Shown in pieces: positions 52,561 through 61,989 of a DNA stretch of 64,000 bases. Position 1 is the stretch's first letter. Every line of letters begins with the position of its first letter. Location of the stretch: positions 1 through 64,000 of the forward strand of contig JAUSOD010000086.1 of assembly GCA_030656215.1 (NCBI GenBank), in the 5' to 3' direction. The translations under genes and the position numbers were made by a program. Source of the stretch: Azoarcus sp. (GTDB lineage: Bacteria; Pseudomonadota; Gammaproteobacteria; Burkholderiales; Rhodocyclaceae). The notes below the pieces were generated by a model. That model was not told where the DNA came from. It worked only from the letters and a program-made list of their open reading frames with translations, and searched no databases.

Positions 52561-53661
52561 TCAGGAGACCGCCAGCATGCGGTCAAGTGCAATGCGGGCA
52601 AGCTCGGCCTCGTGAGCCGGCACCTGGATGCGGTTCACCACATTACCCTCGGCAAGGTTTTCCAGCGTCCATGCCAGATGCTGCGGATCGATGCGCTGCA
52701 TGGTCGAGCACATGCACACGGTCGGCGCCATGAACTGCACGATCTTGCCCTGCGGCTTCATTTCCTCCGCGAGACGATTGACCAGATTGAGTTCGGTGCC
52801 GACCAGCCAGCGGGTGTTGGCCGGTGCTGCCGCAATGGTATTGATGATGTATTCGGTCGAGCCCACATAGTCGGACTGTTGACACACCGCCAGGCTGCTT
52901 TCGGGATGCGAAATCACCAGCCCTTCCGGGTGCTCCATGCGCCAGCGCCGGATGTGGCTCTCCTGAAACATCTGATGCACCGAACAATGCCCCTTCCACA
53001 ACAGCACCTTCGCATTGCGGATCTGTGCCGGCGTCAGGCCACCGTATTCAAGATCGGGATCCCACACCACCATCTGCTCCAGGGGAATGCCCTTCTTGAA
53101 CCCGGTCCAGCGACCGAGGTGCTGATCCGGGAAGAACAACACCTTCTCCCGCCGGGCAAAAGACCAGTCGAGTATGGTCGGCGCGTTGGTCGAGGTACAC
53201 ACGATGCCACCATGCTCGCCGCAGAAGGCCTTCAGGTCGGCCGCCGAGTTGATGTAGGTGACCGGGGTGATCAGCTCGTCGGGCTTGCCCAGCACCTCGG
53301 CGAGTTCCCGCCAGCAACGCTCAACCTTGGCCAGACTGGCCATATCGGCCATCGAACAGCCGGCGGCGAGATCGGGCAGGATCGCCATCTGGCTCGGCTT
53401 CGACAGGATGTCGGCGACCTCGGCCATGAAATGCACACCGCAGAACACGATGTACTCGGCATCGGTCTGAGAGGCCAGGCGCGCAAGCTTGAGCGAATCA
53501 CCGGTGAGGTCGGCGTATTTGTAGACGTCGGCGCGCTGGTAGTGATGGCACAGCAACACCGCCCGATCGCCCAGTCGCGCTCGAGCGGCGCGGATACGTT
53601 CCTGCGCCTCGATATCGGCCAGCGCATTGAAACGGTCAAAACTGATGGTGGCTACTTGCAT
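52561..53661 (-). CDS. nadA: quinolinate synthase
   Basis: A 366-residue [4Fe-4S] enzyme making quinolinate from iminoaspartate and dihydroxyacetone phosphate for NAD synthesis. The motifs HHYQRADVYKYAD (about 40-52), FCGVHFMAE (first cluster Cys), the CTSTNA region, and CMCSTM near the C-terminus (last cluster Cys) are all present. ATG at 53661 by homology; the extension to 53787 lies over the rhodanese gene. It ends 29 bp before the endonuclease-family gene. Confidence 0.95.
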   Translation of the reverse strand: MQVATISFDRFNALADIEAQERIRAARARLGDRAVLLCHHYQRADVYKYADLTGDSLKLARLASQTDAEYIVFCGVHFMAEVADILSKPSQMAILPDLAAGCSMADMASLAKVERCWRELAEVLGKPDELITPVTYINSAADLKAFCGEHGGIVCTSTNAPTILDWSFARREKVLFFPDQHLGRWTGFKKGIPLEQMVVWDPDLEYGGLTPAQIRNAKVLLWKGHCSVHQMFQESHIRRWRMEHPEGLVISHPESSLAVCQQSDYVGSTEYIINTIAAAPANTRWLVGTELNLVNRLAEEMKPQGKIVQFMAPTVCMCSTMQRIDPQHLAWTLENLAEGNVVNRIQVPAHEAELARIALDRMLAVS

Positions 53662-53750
53662 GATACGAATCTCGGTTGGGAGAGAAGCTCGGACCACTGC
53701 CGGGTTCGGGTTCAGGACCCGTGCGCCGGCAGCGCTCCACCTTGCGCTTG

Positions 53751-54203
53751 TCAGCCCTGATGCCAGGGCAGGCCGGAATGGCGCCATCCACCAACCCGGT
53801 TACGATGACCGGTGGCGTCCTTGTCACCCTCGAAGCCCTCGAGGATGTTGTAACAATTGCTGTAACCAGCCGCAATCGCCGCCTTCGCCGCCGCATCCGA
53901 ACGAGCGCCCGAGCGGCACATGAACATCACCAGCGCCTCAGCGTCGACCTGGTGCTGCAGCTGGCTGACGAAATTCGGGTTAGCCTTCATGCCCGGATAG
54001 CCCAGCCATTCGATCTCGACTGCGTTCGGCACCCGCCCAACCCAGTCCAACTCGGCGCGGGTACGTACATCGACCAGCTTTGCGCCCGGAGCCAGTTGCC
54101 ACACCTGATAAGCCTCGGCCGGCGTCAGCGCGCCCTGGTAGGGCAAGTTCATGTCAGCAGCCCGCTGGCGGGCAAGCTCAAGCAAGGCAGAAAGGGTTCC
54201 CAT
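53751..54203 (-). CDS. rhodanese-like protein
   Basis: A 150-residue single rhodanese domain. The active-site loop is MCRSGARS with catalytic Cys near 95. VDVRTRAELDWVG lies at about 44-56. It can carry persulfide sulfur or act on thiosulfate; the larger loop after Cys suggests a general sulfurtransferase rather than a phosphatase. Divergent from the CDF gene with 59 bp between starts; nadA follows on the same strand after 89 bp. Confidence 0.9.
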   Translation of the reverse strand: MGTLSALLELARQRAADMNLPYQGALTPAEAYQVWQLAPGAKLVDVRTRAELDWVGRVPNAVEIEWLGYPGMKANPNFVSQLQHQVDAEALVMFMCRSGARSDAAAKAAIAAGYSNCYNILEGFEGDKDATGHRNRVGGWRHSGLPWHQG

Positions 54204-54262
54204 CGCGGCATCCGGCTAGAATTCAACAAGCGCTAAGTATACCCCTCCATCCGACCATAGAC

Positions 54263-55438
54263 ATGACCCCCTCCGAGCACATCGCAGCACCCGCCGAGAC
54301 AGCAGAATCCACCCGCAGCAAGGGAATCCAGCGCGCCGCGCTGGTCGCGATCATCACCAACGCGACGCTCACGGTGGGCCAGGTGGTGATCGGCGTGTTC
54401 GCCAATGCATTCAGCCTGGTGGCCGATGCAGCCCATACCCTGTCGGACCTCGTGACCGACTTGCTGGTGCTGCTTGCCGGACGCCACGGCGCCGATCCGG
54501 CCGATCGCGACCATCCCTACGGCCACGGCCGCATCGAAACGGTGACCACCCTGCTGTTGGGCGCGGTGCTGGCCGCGGTCGGCATCGGCTTTCTGTGGAG
54601 TTCGGGCCTGCGGCTGCAGAACATGGAAGGGCTACCCCCCGTACATCCTGCCGCGCTGGCAATGGCGCTGATCACCCTCGCCGCCAAGGAAGGCCTGTTC
54701 CGCTACACCCTGGCGGCCAGCCGCCGGCTCAAGGCACCGCTGCTCGAGGCAAATGCGTGGCATGCACGCTCGGATGCGGCATCGTCCCTGGTGGTGGCGG
54801 CAGGGATCGGCGGCAGTCTGGCCGGCTATCCGTTTCTGGAGCCGCTCGCTGCGGCAGTGGTGGGCTTCCTGATCCTGCACATGGGCCTCAAACTCGCCTG
54901 GAAGGCAGTGCGGGAACTGATCGACACCGGCCTGCCCGAGGAAGATGTCGCCCGCCTGCGCAAGACCATCGAAAGCACCCCCGGCGTGATCGGCCTGCAC
55001 GAGTTGCGCACCCGCCGGATGGCCGATCGGGTGCTGTGCGATGCGCATGTTCAGGTGGATCCGCGGATCACCGTGTCGGAAGGCCATCGCATCTCGGACA
55101 GCGTCTATTTCGGCGTCAGGCGCGCCCACCCCGAAGTCAGGGATGTACTGGTTCACATCGACGCCGAGGACGACGACACCATGCAGGAGGTGCCCGTCGG
55201 CGAGCTACCCGACCGCGCGGCAATCGCCCTTGCACTTCAGTCCCTCCTCGGCCCGTCCGCGACTGTGCCGCGCCGTATCCAGGTGCACTACCTCGGCCAG
55301 CGGCTTGAAGTGGAAGTTTTTTTCGATCCGGACTCACGCCCCGCAGATCCGGATGCACTCCAAAGGCGCACTGCAGCGTGGATTGCGAGCCACCCTCAGT
55401 ATCGGAAAATCTCCTACTTCGCGCAAATTGCACCATGA
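54263..55438 (+). CDS. cation diffusion facilitator (CDF) transporter
   Basis: A 391-residue divalent metal exporter (Zn2+, Fe2+, Co2+ or Mn2+). Six membrane helices; metal-binding [12 protein letters not shown] (about 54-65) and HGRIETV, then a cytosolic ZT-dimer domain (about 210-290). It has roughly 100 extra C-terminal residues compared with E. coli FieF (300). Start ATG 54263 (MTPSEH) is preferred over an in-frame upstream reading that overlaps the divergent rhodanese gene. The last codons overlap an NtrC half-site of the glnA promoter. Confidence 0.9.
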   Translation: MTPSEHIAAPAETAESTRSKGIQRAALVAIITNATLTVGQVVIGVFANAFSLVADAAHTLSDLVTDLLVLLAGRHGADPADRDHPYGHGRIETVTTLLLGAVLAAVGIGFLWSSGLRLQNMEGLPPVHPAALAMALITLAAKEGLFRYTLAASRRLKAPLLEANAWHARSDAASSLVVAAGIGGSLAGYPFLEPLAAAVVGFLILHMGLKLAWKAVRELIDTGLPEEDVARLRKTIESTPGVIGLHELRTRRMADRVLCDAHVQVDPRITVSEGHRISDSVYFGVRRAHPEVRDVLVHIDAEDDDTMQEVPVGELPDRAAIALALQSLLGPSATVPRRIQVHYLGQRLEVEVFFDPDSRPADPDALQRRTAAWIASHPQYRKISYFAQIAP

Positions 55439-55475
55439 TGGATCGTCACCATGTTATTGCGCACCAAAATGGTGC
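55429..55475 (+). promoter_or_regulatory. NtrC binding sites upstream of glnA
   Basis: GCACC-AAAAT-GGTGC (55461-55475) is a perfect NtrC dyad. A weaker site, TGCACC-ATGAT-GGATCG (55429-55445), overlaps the end of the CDF gene. They are centred about 80 and 110 bp upstream of the -24/-12 promoter, the usual enhancer distance. Confidence 0.85.
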
Positions 55476-55538
55476 GTATTTCTGACACGCAACCGCACGG
55501 GTGCCTTGTGGCACAATGTGGCAAGGACAGAACTTAGG

Positions 55539-55554
55539 TGGCACGGATACTGCT
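55539..55554 (+). promoter_or_regulatory. sigma54 promoter of glnA
   Basis: TGGCACG-GATA-CTGCT: the -24 GG (55540-55541) and -12 GC (55552-55553) are separated by the required 10 bp, and only the first T of TTGC is changed. Start of transcription expected near 55566. Confidence 0.85.
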
Positions 55555-55631
55555 TGCATCCGCGGCAACGGAAGTCTGGCCGTTATCCGACTGATCTTTC
55601 CAAACATCGCCTCAGCTCACCAGGAGTGAAA

Positions 55632-57041
55632 ATGAACGCTCAAGACGTCATGAAAATGATCCAGGAAAACGAAGTGCGCTTCGTGGACCTGCGTTTTACC
55701 GATACCCGCGGCAAGGAACAGCACGTCGGTCTGCCGATCTCCGCCTTCGAGGAAGATCACTTCGAACACGGCCACCCGTTCGACGGCTCCTCGATCGCCG
55801 GCTGGAAGGGCATCCAGGCCTCCGACATGATCCTGTTGCCGGAACCGAGCTCCGCCTACATCGACCCGTTCTTCGACGAAACCACCCTGGTACTGACCTG
55901 CGACGTCATCGAGCCGTCCGACGGCAAGGGCTACGACCGCGATCCGCGCTCGATTGCCAAGCGCGCCGAGGCCTACCTGAAGAGCACCGGTATCGGCGAC
56001 ACCGCCTTCTTCGGCCCCGAACCCGAATTCTTCATCTTTGACGCTGTCGAGTGGTCGATCGACATGTCGGGCGTGTCGAGCAAAATCATCTCCGAAGAAG
56101 CTGCCTGGTCCACCGGCGACAAATTCGAAGGCGGCAACACCGGCCACCGTCCGCGCGTCAAGGGCGGCTACTTCCCGGTTCCGCCGGTCGACAGCCTCAA
56201 CGACATCCGTGCCGCCATGTGTCTGGCGCTCGAAGCCGCCGGCGTGCCGGTCGAAGTGCACCACCACGAAGTGGCCAACGCCGGCCAGTGCGAGATCGGC
56301 ACCAAGTTCAGCACCCTGACCCAGCGCGCCGACTGGACCCAGGTCCTGAAGTACATTGTGCACAACGTTTCGCACCAGTACGGCAAGACCGCCACCTTCA
56401 TGCCCAAGCCCATCGTCGGCGACAACGGCTCCGGCATGCACGTGCACCAGTCGATCTGGAAGGACGGCCAGAACCTGTTCGCCGGCAACGGCTACGCTGG
56501 CCTGTCGGAGATGGCGCTGTACTACTTCGGCGGCATCATCAAGCACGCCCGTGCGCTCAACGCCATCACCAACCCGGGCACCAACTCGTACAAGCGCCTG
56601 GTGCCGCACTACGAAGCGCCGACCAAGCTGGCCTACTCGGCCCGTAACCGTTCCGCCTCGATCCGCATCCCCTACGTCGCCAACCCGAAGGGCCGTCGTA
56701 TCGAAGCACGCTTCCCGGATCCCCTGGCCAACCCCTACCTGTGCTTCGCTGCACTAATGATGGCGGGTCTGGACGGCATCCAGAACAAGATCCACCCGGG
56801 CGACCCGGCCGACAAAAACCTGTACGACCTGCCGCCGGAAGAGGATGCATTGATCCCGACCGTGTGTACCAGCCTCGAACAGGCGCTGGAGTACCTGGAC
56901 AAGGATCGCGAGTTCCTGACCCGTGGCGGCGTGTTCTCCAACGACTTCATTGACGCCTACATCACCCTGAAGATGGAAGAGGTCGACCGCATGCGCATCA
57001 CCACCCACCCGGTGGAATTCGACATGTACTACAGCCTGTAA
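55632..57041 (+). CDS. glnA: glutamine synthetase type I
   Basis: A 469-residue dodecameric enzyme making glutamine from glutamate, ammonium and ATP. Motifs: DGSSIAGWK (about 51-59), PEPEFF (about 130-135), NGSGMHVH (about 264-271), [12 protein letters not shown] (by position about 314-325), NRSAS(I)R. The adenylylation site is Y398 in NLYDLPPEE, so activity should be controlled by GlnE. ATG at 55632 follows CAGGAGTG. Transcription is from a sigma54 promoter with NtrC sites, and a strong terminator follows. Confidence 0.97.
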   Translation: MNAQDVMKMIQENEVRFVDLRFTDTRGKEQHVGLPISAFEEDHFEHGHPFDGSSIAGWKGIQASDMILLPEPSSAYIDPFFDETTLVLTCDVIEPSDGKGYDRDPRSIAKRAEAYLKSTGIGDTAFFGPEPEFFIFDAVEWSIDMSGVSSKIISEEAAWSTGDKFEGGNTGHRPRVKGGYFPVPPVDSLNDIRAAMCLALEAAGVPVEVHHHEVANAGQCEIGTKFSTLTQRADWTQVLKYIVHNVSHQYGKTATFMPKPIVGDNGSGMHVHQSIWKDGQNLFAGNGYAGLSEMALYYFGGIIKHARALNAITNPGTNSYKRLVPHYEAPTKLAYSARNRSASIRIPYVANPKGRRIEARFPDPLANPYLCFAALMMAGLDGIQNKIHPGDPADKNLYDLPPEEDALIPTVCTSLEQALEYLDKDREFLTRGGVFSNDFIDAYITLKMEEVDRMRITTHPVEFDMYYSL

Positions 57042-57062
57042 TCTCCGGATTACGCTGGCTTG

Positions 57063-57093
57063 AAAGGGGACGGGCATTGCCCGTCCCTTTTTT
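57063..57093 (+). terminator. intrinsic terminator of glnA
   Basis: GGGACGGGC (57067-57075), ATT loop, GCCCGTCCC (57079-57087), then TTTTTT (57088-57093); AAA at 57063-57065 extends the pairing. Confidence 0.92.
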
Positions 57094-57176
57094 ATCGGGT
57101 CTAATCCTCTCTCAGGCTGCATCCCGGCCGGCTGTGCTTCGTATCATCACGATGCGATCACGGACTGGACAATGTC

Positions 57177-57644
57177 ATGAGACCCATGCGAATACTGCTG
57201 CTGATCCTTGCATTCTGCGCAAGCCCTCTCGCTCACGCCCAGGTGTACAAGTGCGTCGATGCCAACGGCAAGACGACATACACCAATGACCGCACCCTGG
57301 CCCGAGGCTGCCAGCCTCTTGGATCCGACCAGTCGGTCTCGTCGGTGCCGGCACCACGCCCCTCCGCGGCACAGCCCAGCCCTTCCAGTTTTCCAAGGGT
57401 GACGCAGGATTCACAACGCGCGCGCGACGATACCCGACGCCAGGTGCTGGAACAGGAACTCGCCACCGAAGAGGCTGCGCTGACCGAAGCGCGCAAGGCC
57501 CTTGAGGAGCAGGAGTCGATCCGGCTCGGAGGCGAACGCAACTATCAGAAGATGATCGAGCGTCTGCAGCCATTCAAGGACAAGGTCGAATTGCATCAAC
57601 GCAATCTCGAAGCGCTGCGCAGGGAGCTATCCAGCCTCCGATGA
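57177..57644 (+). CDS. DUF4124 exported protein with coiled coil
   Basis: A 155-residue exported protein: signal peptide (cleavage after AHA, about 20-21), then a short DUF4124 domain (QVYKCVDANGKTTYTN, about 22-37), a Pro/Ser-rich linker, and a long charged coiled coil (about 80-155). The M at 57186 is an alternative start. It sits between glnA and ntrB, where small DUF4124 proteins are common in beta-proteobacteria. Function unknown. Confidence 0.85.
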   Translation: MRPMRILLLILAFCASPLAHAQVYKCVDANGKTTYTNDRTLARGCQPLGSDQSVSSVPAPRPSAAQPSPSSFPRVTQDSQRARDDTRRQVLEQELATEEAALTEARKALEEQESIRLGGERNYQKMIERLQPFKDKVELHQRNLEALRRELSSLR

Positions 57645-57651
57645 TGTCGCC

Positions 57652-57667
57652 TGGCGTGGTTCTTGCG
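57652..57667 (+). promoter_or_regulatory. candidate sigma54 promoter of ntrBC
   Basis: TGGCGTG-GTTC-TTGCG: GG at 57653-57654 and GC at 57665-57666 have exact sigma54 spacing, and the -12 element is perfect. It lies 45 bp before the ntrB ATG. No clear NtrC dyad was found just upstream. Confidence 0.55.
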
Positions 57668-57711
57668 TTACTGGTTAATGCGCTCCAGACCGCAAACAAC
57701 CGATAACAGCC

Positions 57712-58779
57712 ATGGCACACCATCCACGTCCTCCTGTCTCCGGACCCTTCGCCGGACTCGAACTGCTCTCTTCAGCCGTCGTGCTGGTGGACGAGAAGCT
57801 TATCGTCCGCTACATCAACCCCGGCGCCGAAAATCTGTTCGCGATCAGCCAGCGCAAACTGATCGGGCTACCGCTCACCCGCCTGCTTGGCGAGCCCCCC
57901 GGACTGGGTACGGCACTGCACAACGCCCTGCGTACCAGCTGGAGCTACACCGGACAGGATCTGAAGATCCACCGCTCGCACTCGGAGACGATCCACCTCG
58001 ACTGCACCGTGAGTCCGATCGAAGCTGCGGGGGTGCGCCTGCTGCTCGAGTTCCGCCCGATCGACGCCCAACTGCGCGTCGCCCGCGAAGAGCAGCTTCT
58101 GCAGCAACAACAGGCCAATCGCGAGCTAATCCGCAATCTGGCACATGAAATCAAGAACCCGCTGGGCGGGATCCGCGGATCGGCCCAGCTACTGGAGCAC
58201 GAGCTCGCCGACCCCCTGCTGCGCGAATACACCGAGGTCATCATTGCCGAGGCCGACCGCCTGCAGGACCTGATGAACCGCCTGCTGACCTCGCACAGCA
58301 TGATGCGGCCGGCGCAACTCAATGTTCACGACGTCCTCGAGCGCGTCCGGCGGCTGATCCTGGCCGAGTTCCCCGACGTAGTCATCCGCCGCGACTACGA
58401 CACAAGCCTGCCCGAACTGACCGCCGACCGCGAGCAGCTGATCCAGGCCATCCTCAACATCACCCGCAATGCCGCGCAAGCGCTCGAAGGCCGCGGCGAG
58501 ATTCGCCTGCGCACCCGTATTGCCCGCCAGGTCACCCTTGCCAAGCGTCGTTTCAAGCTGGCACTGGAATTGCAAGTAATCGACAACGGCCCCGGCATCC
58601 CCGAGGAAATCAGCGACAAGATCTTCTATCCGCTGGTTTCGGGACGGGATGGTGGCAGCGGCCTGGGCCTTTCACTTGCACAGAGTTTCGTGGAGCAACA
58701 CCAGGGCATGATCGATGTGGACAGTCAGCCCGGACGCACCTGCTTCACCATTCTGATACCGATTAGCGAGCGGACCTGA
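57712..58779 (+). CDS. ntrB: nitrogen regulation sensor kinase NtrB (GlnL)
   Basis: A 355-residue cytoplasmic kinase/phosphatase that phosphorylates NtrC when nitrogen is scarce and is controlled by PII protein. N-terminal PAS (about 12-115), HisKA with H145 in NLAHEIKNPLGG, HATPase domain with NITRNAAQA N-box and GSGLGLSLAQ G-box. No membrane segments. It precedes ntrC by 41 bp. Confidence 0.95.
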   Translation: MAHHPRPPVSGPFAGLELLSSAVVLVDEKLIVRYINPGAENLFAISQRKLIGLPLTRLLGEPPGLGTALHNALRTSWSYTGQDLKIHRSHSETIHLDCTVSPIEAAGVRLLLEFRPIDAQLRVAREEQLLQQQQANRELIRNLAHEIKNPLGGIRGSAQLLEHELADPLLREYTEVIIAEADRLQDLMNRLLTSHSMMRPAQLNVHDVLERVRRLILAEFPDVVIRRDYDTSLPELTADREQLIQAILNITRNAAQALEGRGEIRLRTRIARQVTLAKRRFKLALELQVIDNGPGIPEEISDKIFYPLVSGRDGGSGLGLSLAQSFVEQHQGMIDVDSQPGRTCFTILIPISERT

Positions 58780-58797
58780 GCAGACGCCCAGCAATCC

Positions 58798-58812
58798 GCA
58801 CCAAAAGAGTGC
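58798..58812 (+). promoter_or_regulatory. NtrC-like dyad between ntrB and ntrC
   Basis: GCACC-AAAAG-AGTGC matches the NtrC half-sites at 9 of 10 positions and is followed by A as in the consensus. It lies 8 bp before the ntrC ATG and may give local autoregulation. Confidence 0.5.
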
Positions 58813-58820
58813 ATTTAGCC

Positions 58821-60248
58821 ATGAATACCGTCTGGATCGTAGATGACGACCGCTCCATCCGCTGGGTGCTGGAAAAGGCCCTGAGCCGCGAGGACATCAC
58901 TCACCGCAGCTTTGCCTCGGCCAACGAGGCACTGGACGAACTCGAGTCGACCTCCCAACCGCCAAAGGTGTTGCTATCGGATATCCGCATGCCGGGCGAA
59001 TCGGGCCTGACCCTGCTGCAGCGCGTCAAGGCGCGCTTTCCACAGATGCCGGTGATCATCATGACCGCATACTCCGATTTGGAGAGCGCGGTATCGGCCT
59101 TTCAGGGCGGGGCATTCGAGTATCTGCCCAAGCCCTTCGATGTGGATCAAGCCGTCGCGCTCGTTCGGCGGGCGCTGGAGCAGAGCCCGCACCAGGAAGG
59201 TGCGAGCGAGGACACCACGGTCGCGCCCGAAATCCTGGGCCAGGCGCCCTCGATGCAGGAGGTTTTTCGCGCCATCGGCAGGCTGTCGCAGTCGCATGCA
59301 ACGGTGATGATCAACGGCGAATCCGGCACCGGCAAGGAGCTTGTAGCCCGTGCGCTGCACCGTCACAGCCCGCGCCGCGATGCACCCTTCATCGCGATCA
59401 ACACCGCGGCGATCCCGCGTGACCTGCTCGAATCCGAGCTGTTCGGGCATGAGCGCGGTGCCTTTACCGGCGCCGCGGCGCAGCGGCGCGGGCGCTTCGA
59501 ACAGGCGGCAGACGGAACGCTATTCCTCGACGAAATCGGGGACATGCCCGCCGAGCTTCAAACCCGATTGCTGCGGGTATTGTCGGACGGCAATTTCTAT
59601 CGCGTAGGCGGCCATCAACCGATCCGCGCCAATGTGCGCGTGATCGCCGCTACCCACCAGGATCTCGAGGAGCGCGTTCGGCAAGGTCTGTTCCGCGAAG
59701 ATCTGTTCCACCGGCTGAACGTAATCCGGCTGCGCCTGCCGCCGATGCGCGAACGACGGGAGGACATCCCCATTCTGGTGCGCCACTTTCTGCAACGCAG
59801 CGCGCAGGACCTTAACGTCGAAAGCAAGCGCATCTCCGATTCGGCGCTCAAGTACCTGCAGGCACTGCCCTTCCCGGGAAACGTCCGTCAGCTTGAAAAC
59901 CTGTGCCACTGGCTAACAGTGATGGCGCCCGGCCAGATCGTCGAAGTGGCCGACCTGCCGCCTGAGATGCGCGACCAGCCGATGCGCGAGACGCCGGTCA
60001 ATTGGGTGGACGGCCTCGGACTTGAGGCCGACCGCCTGATCGCGGCCACCCCCGGCGAAGTGTTCGATCGCCTGACCCGCGAGTTCGAACGTACCTTGAT
60101 TCGACGCGCGCTGACGGCCACCGGCGGCCGCCGGATCGAAGCCGCCCAGTTACTCGGCATCGGTCGCAACACCATCACGCGCAAGATCCAGGAACTCGGC
60201 ATGGACGATGATCGGCCGCCGGCGGCGGACAGCGAACACCCGGCCTGA
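58821..60248 (+). CDS. ntrC: nitrogen regulation response regulator NtrC (GlnG)
   Basis: A 475-residue sigma54 activator. Receiver domain with D54 (LLSDIRMPG) and K104, AAA+ domain with Walker A GESGTGKE (166-173) and sigma54-contacting GAFTGA (213-218), and a C-terminal Fis-type helix-turn-helix ([19 protein letters not shown], about 434-452). ATG at 58821 is preferred to an in-frame GTG at 58809. Its target sites are visible in front of glnA. The 29 bp after ntrB plus this dyad suggest cotranscription. Confidence 0.95.
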   Translation: MNTVWIVDDDRSIRWVLEKALSREDITHRSFASANEALDELESTSQPPKVLLSDIRMPGESGLTLLQRVKARFPQMPVIIMTAYSDLESAVSAFQGGAFEYLPKPFDVDQAVALVRRALEQSPHQEGASEDTTVAPEILGQAPSMQEVFRAIGRLSQSHATVMINGESGTGKELVARALHRHSPRRDAPFIAINTAAIPRDLLESELFGHERGAFTGAAAQRRGRFEQAADGTLFLDEIGDMPAELQTRLLRVLSDGNFYRVGGHQPIRANVRVIAATHQDLEERVRQGLFREDLFHRLNVIRLRLPPMRERREDIPILVRHFLQRSAQDLNVESKRISDSALKYLQALPFPGNVRQLENLCHWLTVMAPGQIVEVADLPPEMRDQPMRETPVNWVDGLGLEADRLIAATPGEVFDRLTREFERTLIRRALTATGGRRIEAAQLLGIGRNTITRKIQELGMDDDRPPAADSEHPA

Positions 60249-60391
60249 GACGCAGCCGCAACCGGGGCAAGCGCATGTCGTACGCAGGTGAGCCTGCGGT
60301 GCATGTGTTTGCACGCGCTCGCACACACTTGTCGTCGTACCCCCTCAGATGACGGATAATCCGGAGCCAAACGCAACCCGGGACGATCCGC

Positions 60392-61195
60392 TTGAGCCCT
60401 ACCGACACACCGCCAGACCTGTCAGCCGTTGCCGCTGCGCTCGGTTCGCTTGCTCCCGAGTTCGAGGTGCGCTGGCCAGACAGCTGCGAATCGACCAACA
60501 CCGAGTTGATGCAGCGCACGCCTGCAGACGATGGCCGTGTGCATGTGGTCGTGACCAGCAAACAGACTGCCGGCCGCGGCCGGCGCGGGCGTGAATGGCT
60601 GTCGTGGCCGGGGAGCAGCCTGACCTTTTCCGCGCTGTGGCGCTTTGTGCCGGGCGCGCCGGTTCCGGCAGGCTTGTCGCTGGTCGCCGGCCTGGCGCTC
60701 GCGCTTACTTTTGAAAAACTCGGTGTCGAGGGCGTTCAGCTCAAGTGGCCTAACGATGTCCTGGTACACGGACACAAGCTCGCCGGCATCCTGGTGGAAC
60801 TGCTGCCCGGTCGCGGCCGCACGCCTGCGGCAGTGATCGGAATCGGCATCAACCTCGAGATTCCGCACGGCGTCCACATCCCCGATCAGCCAGGGGTCAC
60901 CGACCTCAAGCGCGAACTGGGCAGCGCACCCGGTCGGGAAGCGCTGCTTGCTGCGGTGCTCACCGATTTACATACCCTGCTCAATACCTATGCCGCGGCA
61001 GGATTCGGCGCCCTGCGCGGTGCCTGGCAGCAACGCAATGCCTTTGCCGGATTGCCGGTACAGATCAGCGGGGAAGGAGGCACGGTCAGCGGAAACTGTA
61101 TTGGCGCCGACGAGGACGGTGCGCTGCTGATCCGTAGCGATAGCGGCGTAATTCGCATCCTGTCGGGCGAAGTCTCGCTGAGGCTACATCCATGA
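60392..61195 (+). CDS. birA: biotin--[acetyl-CoA-carboxylase] ligase, monofunctional
   Basis: A 267-residue biotin protein ligase that biotinylates carriers such as AccB and PccA. The GRGRRGREW adenylate-binding segment (about 67-75), LKWPNDVL (about 116-123) and KLAGILVE are present. It lacks the N-terminal helix-turn-helix of E. coli BirA, so it should not be a repressor. TTG at 60392 with GGGACGA upstream is the best start in frame. Overlaps coaX by 4 bases. Confidence 0.93.
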   Translation: MSPTDTPPDLSAVAAALGSLAPEFEVRWPDSCESTNTELMQRTPADDGRVHVVVTSKQTAGRGRRGREWLSWPGSSLTFSALWRFVPGAPVPAGLSLVAGLALALTFEKLGVEGVQLKWPNDVLVHGHKLAGILVELLPGRGRTPAAVIGIGINLEIPHGVHIPDQPGVTDLKRELGSAPGREALLAAVLTDLHTLLNTYAAAGFGALRGAWQQRNAFAGLPVQISGEGGTVSGNCIGADEDGALLIRSDSGVIRILSGEVSLRLHP

Positions 61196-61908
61196 TCCTC
61201 CTGATCGACGCCGGCAACACCCGGATCAAATGGCGGTTGGTGGGCACAGCGCCGTTCGGCGAGGGTGCATTCGGTCATGATCGTCTCGACGTACTGAACG
61301 ACGTATTCGAACGGGAACCGCGCATACATCGTGTCATCGGTGCCAATGTCGCCGGCGCGCAGATTGCAGAGGAGATCACCACGCTGGCCCGGCAGGCAGG
61401 CCTGGTACCGGAGTGGCTGAGCGCCGGCCCGAAGCGCTGTGGCGTACGCAATCTTTACCAGGAGCCGGGCCAGCTTGGCGCCGACCGCTGGGCGGCATTG
61501 ATCGGCGCCCGCGGCCGACATCCTCACGCCTGCCTCGTGATCATGGCCGGCACGGCGACCACGGTGGATGTGCTCGATGCCGACGGCAACTTCCGCGGCG
61601 GACTGATTCTCCCCGGTGTCGAACTGATGCAACGAGCGCTCGCCTCCAACACCGCGCAGCTTCCTTTCGTTGCCGGTCACTTCGCACAAGCCCCGCGCAA
61701 CACCGCCGATGCGATCCTGTCGGGCTGTCTGCAGGCCCAGGCGGGCGCGGTGGAACGCATGTTCCGTCAGATCGACACGGCTCCGCACGCATGCTGCCTG
61801 CTCGGTGGCGGCGCTGCCGATACCTTTGCCGACCTGATCACGCTTCCACTGCAGCGCGTCGACAATCTTGTTCTAGATGGCCTTGCCCGGATTGCGCAGG
61901 AGGGCTGA
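61192..61908 (+). CDS. coaX: type III pantothenate kinase
   Basis: A 238-residue ASKHA-fold kinase phosphorylating pantothenate in CoA synthesis, feedback-insensitive type. N-terminal phosphate loop LIDAGNTRIKW (3-13), GADRWAALIGA (about 96-106), GTATTVDVLD (about 116-125). In beta-proteobacteria birA and coaX are regularly neighbours (the Bordetella Bvg accessory factor arrangement). Overlap with birA (ATGA) supports coupling. A GC-rich hairpin follows. Confidence 0.94.
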   Translation: MILLIDAGNTRIKWRLVGTAPFGEGAFGHDRLDVLNDVFEREPRIHRVIGANVAGAQIAEEITTLARQAGLVPEWLSAGPKRCGVRNLYQEPGQLGADRWAALIGARGRHPHACLVIMAGTATTVDVLDADGNFRGGLILPGVELMQRALASNTAQLPFVAGHFAQAPRNTADAILSGCLQAQAGAVERMFRQIDTAPHACCLLGGGAADTFADLITLPLQRVDNLVLDGLARIAQEG

Positions 61909-61912
61909 CGGG

Positions 61913-61950
61913 CCCCGCGCGGCACCCGGCCGGCACCGCATGCCGCGGGG
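61913..61950 (+). terminator. GC-rich hairpin after coaX
   Basis: CCCCG-CG-CGGCA (61913-61924, two-base bulge) pairs with TGCCGCGGGG (61941-61950). No T-tract follows, so termination is uncertain. Confidence 0.35.
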
Positions 61951-61989
61951 ACCTTATGCAGTCGCGCCCCAATCGGGTAATCTTTACCC

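Noticed and set aside
55041-55631. N-terminal extension of glnA
   Set aside because: The extra frame overlaps the CDF gene and the promoter; the family start [10 protein letters not shown] has its own ribosome site at 55632.
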